Positions 21,878 through 33,281 of a stretch of 64,000 bases of DNA are shown here, one piece after another. The stretch covers positions 186,001 through 250,000 of the forward strand of contig JAFKAC010000071.1 in the NCBI GenBank assembly GCA_025766275.1. Direction: 5' to 3'. How positions within the stretch are numbered: the first letter of the stretch is position 1; each line of letters opens with the position of its first letter. The DNA is from Lactarius indigo (taxonomy: Eukaryota; Basidiomycota; Agaricomycetes; Russulales; Russulaceae). Made by a program: the position numbers and the translations under genes. The notes beneath the pieces are model-generated. The model was not told where the DNA came from. It made no database searches and saw nothing but the letters and a program-made list of their open reading frames with translations.

Positions 21878-23190
21878 TCAGATTGCAAGGTGATCGTACT
21901 TGCAGAAACTGTGACTCCACAGCCAGGGTTCATAGGCTTCTTGGGTGAACACACGTTCAACAGGTTCCATCTCTTTGATAGTTGGGAGGCAAGCTCTTGT
22001 TGCATCTTCAGGTCCTAGCTCTAGGATGTTTATTGTAGTATTCCTCATTTGAGGGACTTGGGAAGAAATAACAACACTTGTTGTTGACAGAGTACAGGTT
22101 TTTGGGCATCTTGTGAATGCTATCTTGGGTTGATGCCAATCGATTTCTGGGTTATGTGCTTGGAGCCAATCCGTTCCTAGGATTATATTGTGCTCTCCAA
22201 GGGTGGTGGCATATAGCTCTACTATTTCGTTGTGATAAGTGTCTTCCGCTGTTCTGATCCGTAGCCTCTGGATTGTGGTGTACTTGACCGAACCCATCTT
22301 ATTGGGTGACCCATCCACATTTCTAACTGGTAAGGGTCGGATTAGTGTTCTCATTGTGAGCCCGTTTGCATGCGCAAACCCATCATCCACGATGATGCCC
22401 TCCACGCCGCTGTCCAACAGGGCGCAGGCACTGATTTCTCTGCCAGACTTCTTTCCTACTAGTGTCACCTTGAGAACAATTGAAGGAGCTCTCCTATTCC
22501 AAATCGTCTCTACAGGTACAGGCTCAGCTCCAAGCGTCTCTAGTGTTACGCCCTAGCAGGGGCATGGGTTCTAAAGGTTCTGAATCACACAAGTATCAAG
22601 CGAAGACCTCTGTTGTCTTATTGCTATGAAATACGAGTGGTAAAAGTGTGGCACAAGGTGCAGCACTTACTCTGTAATGTAGGACTCCTCGTCCAAAGTG
22701 TCTAACACTTCTCTACACTTGATCTTGCTAGTGCACAGAGTATAACAGGTGTAACGCGTTGATATAGTTCAACTGCAAAGACTTCGAAGTGTCCTGGTTA
22801 GGGACTGAGGTAGGGGATGCACAAGAAGAGAGGGATAAGGCGAGGTCACACCAAAGTACGGAGGCAAGGTTGCTAGATTGCAAACGAAGCCAAGTCTGGC
22901 TTCCTACGGTCTATGGTACAGGTTTATATAGGACAGGGTTCCAAACAACATGAACACAAGTCCACACAACATCAAAGAGACTAAACGGAGCAAACAGAAG
23001 TTCGGATCAAAGAAACAGCACTACTAGCAGCAGTAGCTCCTTTGGTAACAAGGTATAGTACAGAAGGGGCAAGGCAGGGTGGAGACATACTGTGACTTAG
23101 GTCCGAAGCGTCGGATCATAACATCTAGTAGGGAAAGGCCGTGTGCAATGCTACTGGCACGAATACTTCCAATCGACAGTGCTGCGATGG
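21878..23190 (-). pseudogene. Aspartic protease region of element D, split by solo LTR C
   Basis: The frame reads LVGKKSGREISACALLDSGV then EGIIVDDGFAHANGLTMRTL, with the active-site DSG present, followed by IILGTDWLQAHNPEIDW. Its upstream part (SIAHGLSLLE, 23124-23190) is separated by the solo LTR at 22544-23123 and rejoins in frame at ETLGAEPVPVETIWNRRAPS when the LTR and one TCTAG copy are removed. Confidence 0.75.
22544..23123 (-). mobile_element. Solo LTR C in the protease of element D
   Basis: 580 bp, TGTTACGCCC to CATAACA, with TCTAG duplicated at 22539-22543 and 23124-23128. On the minus strand it ends GCCCCTGCTAGGGCGTAACA, resembling the 3' end of the solo LTR at 58168-58754, so the two may be one family. 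Confidence 0.88.
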
Positions 23191-23193
23191 AAG

Positions 23194-23318
23194 AGCCTAA
23201 AAATCCTCATTAATAGGCACCGAACGCGGACGCGCATCCGGGTCGTAAGGTAGTATCTCTCGATACATCGCCCCTATACTCGTGGGGTGGTCAGCAGGTA
23301 CTTCCTCCTGACCATCTT
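23194..23318 (-). pseudogene. C-terminal tail of gag of element D and gag/pol shift site
   Basis: Continues gag from 31799 across element B: GAFVDEDGQEEVPADHPTSI, then a tail ending NEDF and TAG at 23199-23197. The T-run at 23203-23199 is followed in the -1 frame by GFLGSSIAALSIGS, which runs into the protease. Confidence 0.65.
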
Positions 23319-23841
23319 TGTCACGTTTCCGCTTGTATGGACTGTACAACTCGAAACCCTTACTGTACCGGTTGCAACTACAGCGGTAAGGTAGATTAGT
23401 TGCAGACTTACGATAGGTGATACGAGTACGATAGGAGATTGCGTGCTGATTGCTGACTGAGGACTACGCCACTAATACTAGTAGTAGTAGTATTAGGATT
23501 CAAGTTACTTACGCGATACGTTGGACGCTACCATACTGTGACTCATAGCAGCGCTTGAAAGCCTGCTCGACTTGTATTTAATCTGTCTTGTGAAGACCAA
23601 GATACGCCATCTTGGTCTTCTTGAATCGCCACTTGTCTTCTCTTCTCTTTGTCTCTCGCTTTCGCTTCTAAGGGTTGTCCGACTCCGTTCGTGACCAAGA
23701 TATCAGCTTGCCGGTGTACCTCCGCGTATTCACTAAGGCAAGGGCTTGGACCTCCGTGTCTTCAAGTCAGCAGACTGTTATACCACTAAGTTGTTACTGC
23801 CTCCTGCGCTCAAGTCGAGCTAACGTCATGGCGACGTTACA
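23319..23841 (+). repeat. 5' LTR of element B
   Basis: Contains a TATTTAA box (23575), then AAGACCAAGAT-ACGCC-ATCTTGGTCTT, a perfect hairpin whose right arm begins 34 nt after the box and matches the PBS complement. A second palindrome, CTAATACTA...TAGTATTAG, lies near 23470-23495. Confidence 0.9.
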
Positions 23842-23860
23842 TTAAGACCAAGATCCCATC

Positions 23861-25915
23861 GTGGCCGTAACAACAAGAGACCAGTGGACGAACTTTCGTC
23901 CTTATTCACTCCCAAGAAGAGGAGAACGGAACGTCCCCACGCGCTTTTTACAAGCCACCAGTTGGAGGGAAAGACAAGAAGAAACCGGATACTCCGTAGA
24001 ATTCAACGGACCTACTAGGTTTCGCCCAGTTGAGTTCAACTTCGACCACCTGTGTTGGGTAGAGGTTACGTGGAACCCCATAGATTCCCAGTGGGACGCC
24101 ATACGACCAGCAGGACCTAGATACCACTGCGATATCGATGCATGAGAGCTCAACAGTCGAGCCGATTGGGGCCCTATTGACGGGCAAGTACGAGAACACT
24201 CCACCGGAGAGGTAGTATCAGAAGGAGCAGAAGAAGACGAGCAAAGCCAAGAAGGGAGTGAAGGACGAGAACCAAATCAAATGGAGACTAGCGGAGGAGC
24301 AATACAAGATCTCCTTATTGAACGAGCTGAGTCCGCACATATCACAGAACCCGAGCCGATTCACATCCAATCACCAGCCATCATGGCAACACTAACGCAA
24401 GCAATGGAAGAAGTCACCATCGAAGAAGCACGCGCAATACGGGCTGAGGCAAGAGACATCCTTATGCCCATCAACCCAGAAACAGGAGTACGGATGACTG
24501 CAGACGACGCCGCCATCTTCCGAGCTATAGGGTCCGACAGAGGAGACCCTCCGTCCGAACGACGACCTGCATTAGAGCTTCCTCCGGGTATAGGAGGACC
24601 TGGCAGAGATCCGCTGCCGCCACCAGGGGGAGGTGTTCCGTTTGACTTACGAAGGACCGAACCACCAAGAAGACCACCTGCCGGACCGCCCGGTGGAGGT
24701 GAAGGTGGAGGCAGAGACGGTATAGGAGGAAGAGGAGGACACAACGAGAAATTAACCGGCGAGCCACCTTCTATTTTCGACGGCGACAGACTCAAAGTAG
24801 ACCAGTTCCTAACACAGTGGCATGTCTATTGGGGCATGAACCTAGACGCCCCTATCATGCGAAATGACTATAGGAGATGCCTCCTATTTTTGTCCTACAT
24901 TAAGGGAGGAGCGGTCAGCGAATGGGTCTTGTCCTTCCTGAACTGGCTCAATCGACAAATACAACGAGGGATCAGTCCCTATACAAGAGAATTATGGGAG
25001 GCCGTAGCAGACGGCTTCAGCCAACGATTCGAAAATACGTTGGAACGGGAACAAGCACAAGCCATACTAAGAAAAGGCTTCAAAATGGCAGGGGAGGATA
25101 TTGACAAGTACGTCAATGACTTCGAACAGCTAGCACGGAAGGCTCATTATCGCCTCAACGAACCACAAACCATCGACCTCTTCATGTCGGGGTTGCCCAA
25201 GGAGCTGTTCAAGAACGCGTTCCAGTTCGACGACCCTGTCACATTCGACGATTGGAAGAGGGCCGTTCTCAAAAGACAGAAGAACTACATACACCTCAAA
25301 GCAAGGCTTAACGAGTACAAGAATACCCCTTCGCAGCCGAAGAAACAAAGCGGCAACGCAGGATGGACCCTCCCGCAAAACCTACCACAGACAAATCCCT
25401 GGGCCATGGACACCTCAGCGGACCGTGCCAAGGTGCGGCTCACGGGATCAGAAGACATTGACTTCAATAAATTGCCCCATCGCGACTGGCCCGTGCCCCC
25501 CTTTCCACCAAGGGGAGGACTGGGGGCGCGAGGACGAGGGAGAGGAGGATCCCGACGGGACTTAAGGAACGTCCTGTGTTATAACTGTAACACCCCGGGG
25601 CATCTCTCACGAAATTGCCCATACCCAAGGAACCAGAGGCAGTGGCCTAACCCCTCTTCCAGCAGCAGAATGACTGAAACTGCCTGGCCGCCTCAGTGGC
25701 CAGGATCCCTGGGCCCTACATCCCAGTATGAGCCGTCACTACCAGGGTACGCAACACCAGCACCCAGCGCGACACCCGCACCGCAAATTAACGTGGCAAA
25801 GACGGCGGGAGAACAGGCAAAAGAGTGGCTGACACAGGTGGCCAATAGCACGGACGAGGTCAAGGACCTCATACTCCAAGACCTATGGGGAAAGGAGGGT
25901 TTTCAGAACGCCTGA
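23861..25915 (+). pseudogene. Gag of element B
   Basis: The main frame (METSGGAIQ, 24281) encodes LTGEPPSIFDGDRLKVDQFL, WHVYWGMNLDAP, DKYVNDFEQLARKAHYRL, a knuckle CYNCNTPGHLSRNCP and a C-end GKEGFQNA. The same frame extends upstream to 23861 through a single TGA at 24143, where the B-like copy at 41053-42059 has CAA. Gag therefore probably once began near 23861 (TTRDQWTNFRPYSLPRRGER, then FRPVEFNFDHLCWVEVTWNP). No ATG is visible at that start (GTG in both copies). Gly/Pro-rich linkers separate the N-domain from the capsid. Confidence 0.82.
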
Positions 25916-26202
25916 ACCCATCAGTCTGGGTGAGGGCTTTGCAATGTAATTCTGTAATTGTGACAATGCGCTATCGATCCCTACAAATTCCAGTGACTGT
26001 CCGAACGAATTACCAAACGACTGAAACCAGTGCTCTGGTAGACTCCGGAGCCACTGACAACTTCATCAAACCAGGCATGGCCGCCCGGGCGGGAATCCCG
26101 ATATGGCCACTAGAAACGCCCCGCAAAATATGGAACATAGATAACACAGAAAACAAAGCTGGGTTAATCACTCATTACGTTAACCTAGAGGTGAAAACAT
26201 GA
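25885..26202 (+). pseudogene. Aspartic protease of element B
   Basis: The frame overlaps the end of gag by 31 bp in the -1 phase and contains a slippery GGGTTTT (25897-25903). It has TSALVDSGATDNFIKPGMAA, a complete active-site motif. A TGA after NLEVKT (26200) separates it from the RT frame. It is in the same register and explicable as CGA to TGA. Confidence 0.82.
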
Positions 26203-26217
26203 GGACAGAACAAGAAA

Positions 26218-27557
26218 ATGACCTTCTTGGTCACCGACCTCGGCAGCGAAAACATGGTGCTGGGCTATCCATGGCTAAGCGCCTTTGAGCCCACCATTAG
26301 CTGGGCAACAGCGACCATACGTCCCGACATGCATCCAGTGGTACTGGCAACCACCGAAGAACTACTCACGGCACCCACTATCTGGGCCCTAATCACGGCA
26401 GAAAAGGAAGCAATTATCCAAGAATTAGAAGAAGAAACCTTCACACGGGCCACCACCTCGACAGAACTGGCCATATCAGCAAAACAACAGCAGACGGCAG
26501 CCGTGCTACCGCCAGTATACGCTGAGTTCAGCACGCTGTTTAACGAGCAAGCCTCGCATCGCTTCCCCCCAGCACGGCCCTGGGACCACACAATTGACTT
26601 CAAACCATCAGCGCCGGCGTCGATCGACTGTAAAATATATCCCATGATGCAAAAAGAGGAAGGCGAGTTAAAGGAATTCCTCAATGAGAAGCTAAAACAA
26701 GGGTATCTACGCCCCTCCATCTCCCCGTACGCCTCCTTTTTCTTCTTTATCAAAAAGAAGGACGGAAAACTACGCCCAGTACAGGATTATCGGGTCATTA
26801 ACTCGCACACCATTCGCAATCAGTACCCGCTGCTGCTAATCCAAGACCTCATCCTTGACCTCAGTAACGCGCACATCTACATGAAGCTCGACATTCATTG
26901 GGGCTACAACAACATCCGTATTCGCGATGGCGACCAGGAGAAAGCCACATTCAAAACCAAATTTGGCCTTTTTGAGCCCACAGTCATGTTCTTCGGCCTT
27001 ACCAACTCCCCAGCCACCTTCCAGGCGATGATGAACCACATCTACCGCGATACAATCGCGAAGCATGAACACCTTGGGACTACAATATGTGTCTACATGG
27101 ACGATATTGGTATTGCCACTCATTTTGACCATGACTTGCCAGCCCACATAAAAGCCGTGCGTGACATTCTACGCGTCGCAGCCGAGCACGACCTCTACTT
27201 CAAACTCGAGAAGTGCCTGTTCCACCAGCCACGGATGGATTACCTGGGGGTAATCCTTGAGAGGGGGGTGACCCGAATGGACCCTGTAAAAGTTCAAGGC
27301 ATCAAAGACTGGCCAACGCCAACAAAAGTCAAAGATGTCCGATCGTTCCTTGGCTTTTGCAACTTTTACAGACTTTTTATCCGTGGCTTCGCAACCCACG
27401 CCAAGCCACTCACCAAACTGACACGAAAAGATGAAGAATGGCGATGGACCGAGGAAGAAGACAAGGCGTTCAACACCCTCAAGCGCCTCGTAACCGAGGA
27501 GCCAGTGCTGGCACACCCGGTCCTCCAAGATCCATTCGAACTAGAGGTTGATGCCTC
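26218..27557 (+). pseudogene. Reverse transcriptase of element B, cut in RNase H by solo LTR G2
   Basis: Contains MVLGYPWLSAFEPTISW, KKKDGKLRPVQDYRVIN, DIHWGYNNIRIRDGDQEKAT, the catalytic TICVYMDDIGIAT and FLGFCNFYRLFIRGF. The RNase H start FELEVDAS is joined precisely to RYAVGAILLQRKSDG when G2 and one GCCTC copy are removed, so this ORF was intact here until that insertion. Confidence 0.88.
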
Positions 27558-28164
27558 TGTTGATAAGTGGCCCACACGCACTTAGCGGCTCTAAAGGACT
27601 TGCAGATATGGACTGCTTTAGATAAGATATATTGAACCTGTAGATTAGATTATATGATCTGTACAATCTCGGACTTCTTAGCTTATCTATGACATCATGT
27701 ACAATGACATCATGTAGAACACTCTGGACATTTCATTGTACTCCTTCCTTTGTTCTCTTTGCGGCGTTATCTTTATTGTGATGTCACTATGATATCATAC
27801 TTGTCTAGACTTTCTTTGTTCTGGTCGCCTTGTTCTCCTTTGGTACATTCCTTTTGTCCTGTATGTAGAACAACGCTCCTTGTATTCCGTGACTCTATGT
27901 TACTGTCCTTGTACTAGTGTCACACCCCTGTATAGTATAAGTAGAGTACTCTGTACGCCCTGGTCCACATCAGTTCTCACTCTGTTGTGTGCCAGGTAAA
28001 GTCCCTCTCCTGTAATACTATTATCAGTTCTCACTCTGTTGTGTGCCAGACTTCCACTTTGCTTCACTCTGCTTGACACCCCTGTGCTGCTTCCAGTCAC
28101 CCTCTATATCTCACCACAGTCTTATCAGTCACTGTGAGTATAGTTCTTATGTGTCTGTTCATCA
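27558..28164 (+). mobile_element. Solo LTR G2 in RNase H of element B
   Basis: TGTTGATAAG to TGTTCATCA, with GCCTC at 27553-27557 and 28165-28169. It contains TATAAG and, 33 nt later, a motif starting ATCAGTTCTCAC and ending GTGTGCCAG. The motif repeats 55 nt further on, separated by a GTAAAG...ATCAG segment. Confidence 0.92.
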
Positions 28165-28169
28165 GCCTC

Positions 28170-30228
28170 CAGATACGCGGTGGGAGCCATCCTACTACAA
28201 CGAAAATCTGACGGAAAGCGACACTCCATAGGCTACTACTTGGCCACGCTCTCAGAAGCAGAGCGAAACTACGACATTTACGACTTGGAACTGCTCGCAA
28301 TAGTCAAGGCCCTGCGAAATTGGAGACAGCTGCTTGCGGGAGCCCCACACAAAATCAAAATCTACTTGGACCACCTCAATCTACAATATTGGAAGTCCCC
28401 ACAGAAAATCAGTAGACGGGTCACAAGGGAGGTGCTTGAGCTTTCTGAGTACGACTTCAAAATTCACCACATCAAGGGAAAGAACAACGGCAGAGCAGAC
28501 GCTCTGTCGAGACGCCCAGACTACGACCAGGGGATAAGCGACAACAGCGAAGTTGTCATCCTACCCCCTGAAGTCTTCGTGAGAACTCTCAACGTTGCAC
28601 GCACCTTCGTTGCGAACCCAAACTTGCTGCAACCGCGCCATCAACAAGACAATGAAATAATCAAGATGTGGGTGGACCCCCATCGCCTTAAAAAGATAGA
28701 GGGGGAGTGGTACAAGGACGGCAGGTTCGTGATAACTGGACCTGCGTCAACATACCGTGCACTAATACACGACCACCACGACCTGCCAATACACGGTCAC
28801 CCTGGAATTGCGAGGACGCAACGAATTCTGGAGCGACATTACTGGTGGCCGCGGTTGCGAAGGGACATATACGAGTACGTGCAAGGTTGCGCGGAATGCC
28901 AACGGAACAAAGTGAACATGAGGCCCATACGAGCTGCACTGCATCCTATCACGCTGATACTAGAGGCCATGCCCTTCCAGACCATAGCCATGGACTTCAT
29001 CACCAAACTCCCGCCGTTAAAAGGATACGACAGTATATTAACTGTCATGGACCATGATTGCACCAAGGCCTCCATCTTTATTCTGTGCCGAGAGGAAATA
29101 ACGGCAGAGGAGACAGCAGCCCTGTACGTCACTCACGTATTCAGACACTTTGGATTACCACGCAAATGTATCAGTGACCGAGACCCCCGATTTGCGTCAA
29201 AGTTCACCAGGGAAATTTGCCGAATCCTAGGCATCCAACAGAACATATCCATGGCATATCACCCGCGCACTGACGGGCAGTCCGAGCGCACCAATCAATG
29301 GCTAGAACAGTATCTGTGCTTCTGGGTGAACGAGCGACAAGATAACTGGACTGCTTATCTGCCAATTGCCAAATTCGCGCACAACAACTGGCCGCATAAG
29401 CACACGAAACAATCACCGTTTCAGCTCTTAATGGGGTATAACCCACAAGCGGACTGGACTGATAAGCCATCCCCCCTTCCTCAGGTCACAATGCGGCTGA
29501 CGCAACTGAAAGAAGCTAGAGAGGACACCCAACGTCTCATGAAAAGAGCTCAGGAAGCGTGGGTCCACAACAAAGATACGCCCAAGTTCAAGATAGGGGA
29601 TCTCGTGTGGTTAGAAGGCAAGCACCTCCGAACCAATCAGCCTACAGCGAAGCTGGCGGCGCGACGCCACGGACCATTTCGGGTGACGCAGGTGATGTCC
29701 CCTTACAATTATCGATTAGAACTTCCCACACAGTGGAGCATTCACCCAGTGTTTCACATCGATCTGCTCACGCCATATAAACAAACCCCGTTTCATGGGG
29801 AAAACTTCACACGACCGCCGCCCGAGCTGATTGATGGAGAGGAGGAGTACGAAGTCGAGGCTATTCTAGACTCTCAGCACTTCGGCAGAGGGAGACGCCT
29901 CCAATATCTCGTCAAATGGAAGGGGTACCCCGACTCGGAGAATCAGTGGGTCAACAAGGAGGACATCTTTGCGCCTGACGCCCTTCGCCTGTATCAGGAA
30001 GCACAAGCACACGGAAGAACAGTTAAAACGAGCGAGATGGGAACGAAGGAACATCATCCCCTCTTCCTTCGCTCAATCACCTCCACTCTCATGCCCACTT
30101 CTCCCCTGCGACATGTCACCAAAGCAGCACTCCTCGACTCCCTCGCCAACGACGCCCGCGCACTCTTGGAAGACAATGCTGACACTGAAATTCCCAATAC
30201 CCAAATCACACCATGGACGCCTCTCTGA
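28170..30228 (+). pseudogene. RNase H, integrase and chromodomain of element B
   Basis: RNase H: ERNYDIYDLELLAIVKALRN and HHIKGKNNGRADALSRRPD. Integrase zinc domain: HGHPGIARTQRILERHYWWP and CAECQRNK. Core: MDFITKLPPLKGYDSILTVM, ISDRDPRFASKF and [20 protein letters not shown], so all three acidic residues are present. Chromodomain: EEEYEVEAILDSQHFGRGRR with YLVKWKGYPDSENQW. The frame stops at TGA 30226 but stays open in the same register into ORF3. Confidence 0.88.
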
Positions 30229-31239
30229 CCACAAGAGGGCCCCATCACCCCGCAAGAGTGGGCACACATCATCTCCAAATTCCCGGACCCCACGCAACAC
30301 CCCGACGACGAACACGCCGTCGTCCACGTTTTCCGTGATGAAGCCAGTGAGCGAGAGCCCATCGCAGCCATCCCCCCAAGCGACGACCTCATCAGCGTTC
30401 AGGGAGTTTTCCTGAGCAACAACGAGCGTTCAAGCTCTCCTGGAGTACGAGCTGGAGGGCTGGAGGAGAGTAGCAGCGGAGTGGCAGAAGGAACAGTTGG
30501 ACTCAGCCGCGGCCCGACTGAGGGAGATGCAAGAGCGACGGCAGCGATGGCGGCAGCTGAGGCTGGCCATGACGACTCAGATTACTACCCGGCGAGACAC
30601 CCCTTTCTACAAACGAAATGCAACGCTGATAATCCCCTCATCATGCCATGGCTCGTCTACACCGACGGGTCCCCCATGTATCGAGGACGTGTGCGAGTCC
30701 CGGGCGTCGCCGATCACCGCCCATTCACCGCCGCCGAAGACCCCGCGCATGTCATTGCGCCTGAAGGGTTCAGGGCGAACCGATGACCCCATTACATTTG
30801 ATACCCCATCACCAGGCCAGACGGAGTAGAGAGGGACGCATCACACGTCCAGATTATCGGAGGGGTGGACCCCATCATATTAGGGGTCATACCGGGCTCG
30901 CCACACGTATATGGTAAGCCCTTCTACACCGAACCCCACGTATCCACCGCTCTCCGCCCCCAGTATCCACACGAAGATCTCGTCATCTTCACTGCCAACA
31001 AAATCACCGACCGCGCTCTCAATCGTATCAACGACGAGTCGCTCACCGCCGAGGTCACGCGTTACCGCACGGCGAGTTATGAACTCGACCAGTTTCGAGC
31101 CCGCGTCAGTCAACTCCGGGCAATGATCGAGTGCGCACAAGACGACAAGCGCGACTCCATCTATCGGCTGGAGCGCGCCACAGCGTTGGAGAGGATTGCC
31201 AACGAACAGAGCAGTTGGCCGCCGAGGGACTTCCGGTGA
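30229..31239 (+). pseudogene. ORF3 of element B, in frame with pol after a TGA
   Basis: Same reading frame as integrase, interrupted only by TGA at 30226, 30784 and about 30799. Readable parts: TPQEWAHIISKFPDPTQHPD, HPFLQTKCNADNPLIMPWLV, YTDGSPMYRGRVRVPGVADH, VYGKPFYTEPHVSTALRPQY, then a helical region TDRALNRINDESLTAEVTRY to YRLERATALERIANEQ. The KPFYTEP and AL-N-LTAEV blocks align with ORF3 of A and E. No CCHC knuckle is seen in this copy. The function is unknown. Confidence 0.65.
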
Positions 31240-31270
31240 GCCTGGTGTCTCATGCTTAAAGAGGGGGTGA

Positions 31271-31793
31271 TGTCACGTTTCCGCTTGTATGGACTGTACA
31301 ACTCGAAACCCTTACTGTACCGGTTGCAACTACAGCGGTAAGGTAGATTAGTTGCGGACTTACGATAGGTGATACGAGTACGATAGGAGATTGCGTGCTG
31401 ATTGCTGACTGAGGACTACGCCACTAATACTAGTAGTAGTAGTATTAGGATTCAAGTTACTTACGCGATACGTTGGACGCTACCATACTGTGACTCATAG
31501 CAGCGCTTGAAAGCCTGCTCGACTTGTATTTAATCTGTCTTGTGAAGACCAAGATACGCCATCTTGGTCTTCTTGAATCGCCACTTGTCTTCTCTTCTCT
31601 TTGTCTCTCGCTTTCGCTTCTAAGGGTTGTCCGACTCCGTTCATGACCAAGATATCAGCTTGCCGGTGTACCTCCGCGTATTCACTAAGGCAAGGGCTTG
31701 GACCTCCGTGTCTTCAAGTCAGCAGACTGTTATACCGCTAAGTTGTTACCGCCTCCTGCGCTCAAGTCGAGCTAACATCGTGGCGACATTACA
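31271..31793 (+). repeat. 3' LTR of element B
   Basis: Near-identical to 23319-23841. Differences cluster at the last 20 bases (CATCGTGGCGACATTACA versus GTCATGGCGACGTTACA). Confidence 0.9.
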
Positions 31794-31798
31794 ATCTT

Positions 31799-33281
31799 CA
31801 TCAACAAAGGCACCTCGTGCCCTAACGTTGTTGTCGGATTGGCCTCTTTTGGCCTTCATTGCCATTGTCTTTGCTAGGCATTCCTTGAGGATGTGGCCTG
31901 GCTTGCCACAGTATAGACAGAGTTTGTTCTTGAACCGGTGGTCACGCTCTTCCTTTGTGAGCCTTCCACGGAATTTACTCGGATGGGATGAAGAAGCATT
32001 GATGTTAATGCTGTCGTCTTCCATCAGGACCGCTCGGCCTGAAGCAGATTTCTGGGACTTGTTGTACTGGTTGATAGTGTGACCCACATAAACTCGATAA
32101 ACGCAGTCAAACTCCCTCGCTTTCTCTATGAGGTCGTCAAAGGTAGTGGGCAAGGGGGATACGCCGAGCAACTTCATGTTCAAGGCAGTGGGAATTGCTT
32201 GTCGGAAAGCATACATCTTTGTTTGCTCGTTGGCGCCACTTCGTTGGGCATGAGTGGACCACTCTTGGAACCACTCGTTGAATGGACGGGTGCCCATCTT
32301 CAGGGTGTACATTTTGTTCATGGCTTCCATAGCTGTATGGGCAGGAACGAAGTGTTTGTTAAAGTCAGATTTGAATGTTGCCCATGTTCCAAAGGTAACG
32401 GCGGCTCCGCCAGTCGGGTTTAAGGCTTTTTTCTGCCTATCCTGGGCCCACTCGCCCGCAGAGGTGCCCACCTTAAAATAGGTAAGGGCCGTGGAAATCT
32501 TCTTGTCGTCGGTGTCAAAGATGGAACTGTTCAGGTGGAAATAATTTGCCAAATTATTCCAGAAAGCTTCTGCTTTATCAGGCTTTCCGTCAAAAGGTTC
32601 AGGTGCTGCTCCAAGGATCTTTGTGGGAGCGGGTGCTGCCATGGTTATACTTGGGGGTGGAACAGATATGGGGGGTACGGAGGTTCTCAGGGAAACTGTT
32701 GTACTAACAGTGACAGGTGGCGATGGGAGTTGAGGAGGGGGTGTCAGGAATGGCAGACAGCTCGGACCAGGGGTACTAGGGGAAACTTGAGGGGAAGATG
32801 GTTGGGAGGTTACTTGGGAAAGTAAGCCGGAAAGGGTCTTAGTGGTACTCTCTAAGATCTGGGAAACTTCAGCTACGTCGCTGTCAGAGTCAGGGGATTT
32901 GTCTTTAGTCGGGGTTGCGAACTCTTCGCTCTTGGGTGGCTCTTCTGAGTCGGAAAATCGAACTTTTCGATTGTTGTTATAAGTCCAAAGCTCATTTACG
33001 AAGTTCCAGTGGACTACTTTTCCACAATAGGTGCCATGTAATGTGTCGTAATCAAGGTCCTCAACCTTGTCGATGTCTGGATAGACTCTCTTGAGATCTT
33101 CAAATAATATGCGTTCTTGGGTTTCAACCTTTGTCCAAGGGTGTTTTCCAGTGGGACTGGTGATATCTCGTCCTTCCCACTGAGCGTGATAAAGGTTGTC
33201 GTCATCGGAAAAGAAGGCGCTATGGAAATATACAGGGATGCAAGCTTTCTCTTGTTCCATAAGAGGTCGTTGCGTGCTCAT
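31799..33281 (-). pseudogene. Gag of element D
   Basis: Starts MSTQRPLMEQEKACIPVYFH, with ATG overlapping the TGA of ORFc (ATGA). It has an N-domain (LYHAQWEGRDITSPTG, GKVVHWNFVNELWTYN), a Ser/Pro-rich linker and a capsid (PEPFDGKPDKAEAFWNNLAN, YFKVGTSAGEWAQDR, RPFNEWFQEWSTHAQRSG). The CCHC knuckle is CLYCGKPGHILKEC. It is cut after GAFVDED by element B and finishes at 23197. Without the insertion it would be open throughout. Confidence 0.85.

Larger units (their letters stand above)
23319..31793 (+). mobile_element. Chromovirus B (Ty3/gypsy with chromodomain and ORF3)
   Basis: 523-bp LTRs at 23319-23841 and 31271-31793 differ at about eight positions by eye, so the insertion is fairly recent. 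ATCTT is duplicated (23314-23318, 31794-31798). The order is gag, protease, RT, RNase H, integrase, chromodomain, ORF3. The polypurine tract AAAGAGGGGGTGA precedes the 3' LTR. The PBS (23844-23854) is complementary to LTR positions 23609-23619. Solo LTR G2 interrupts RNase H. Confidence 0.92.

Noticed and set aside
24361..24795. Pro-rich minus-strand ORF
   Set aside because: Antisense shadow of the Gly/Pro-rich linker of gag in element B.
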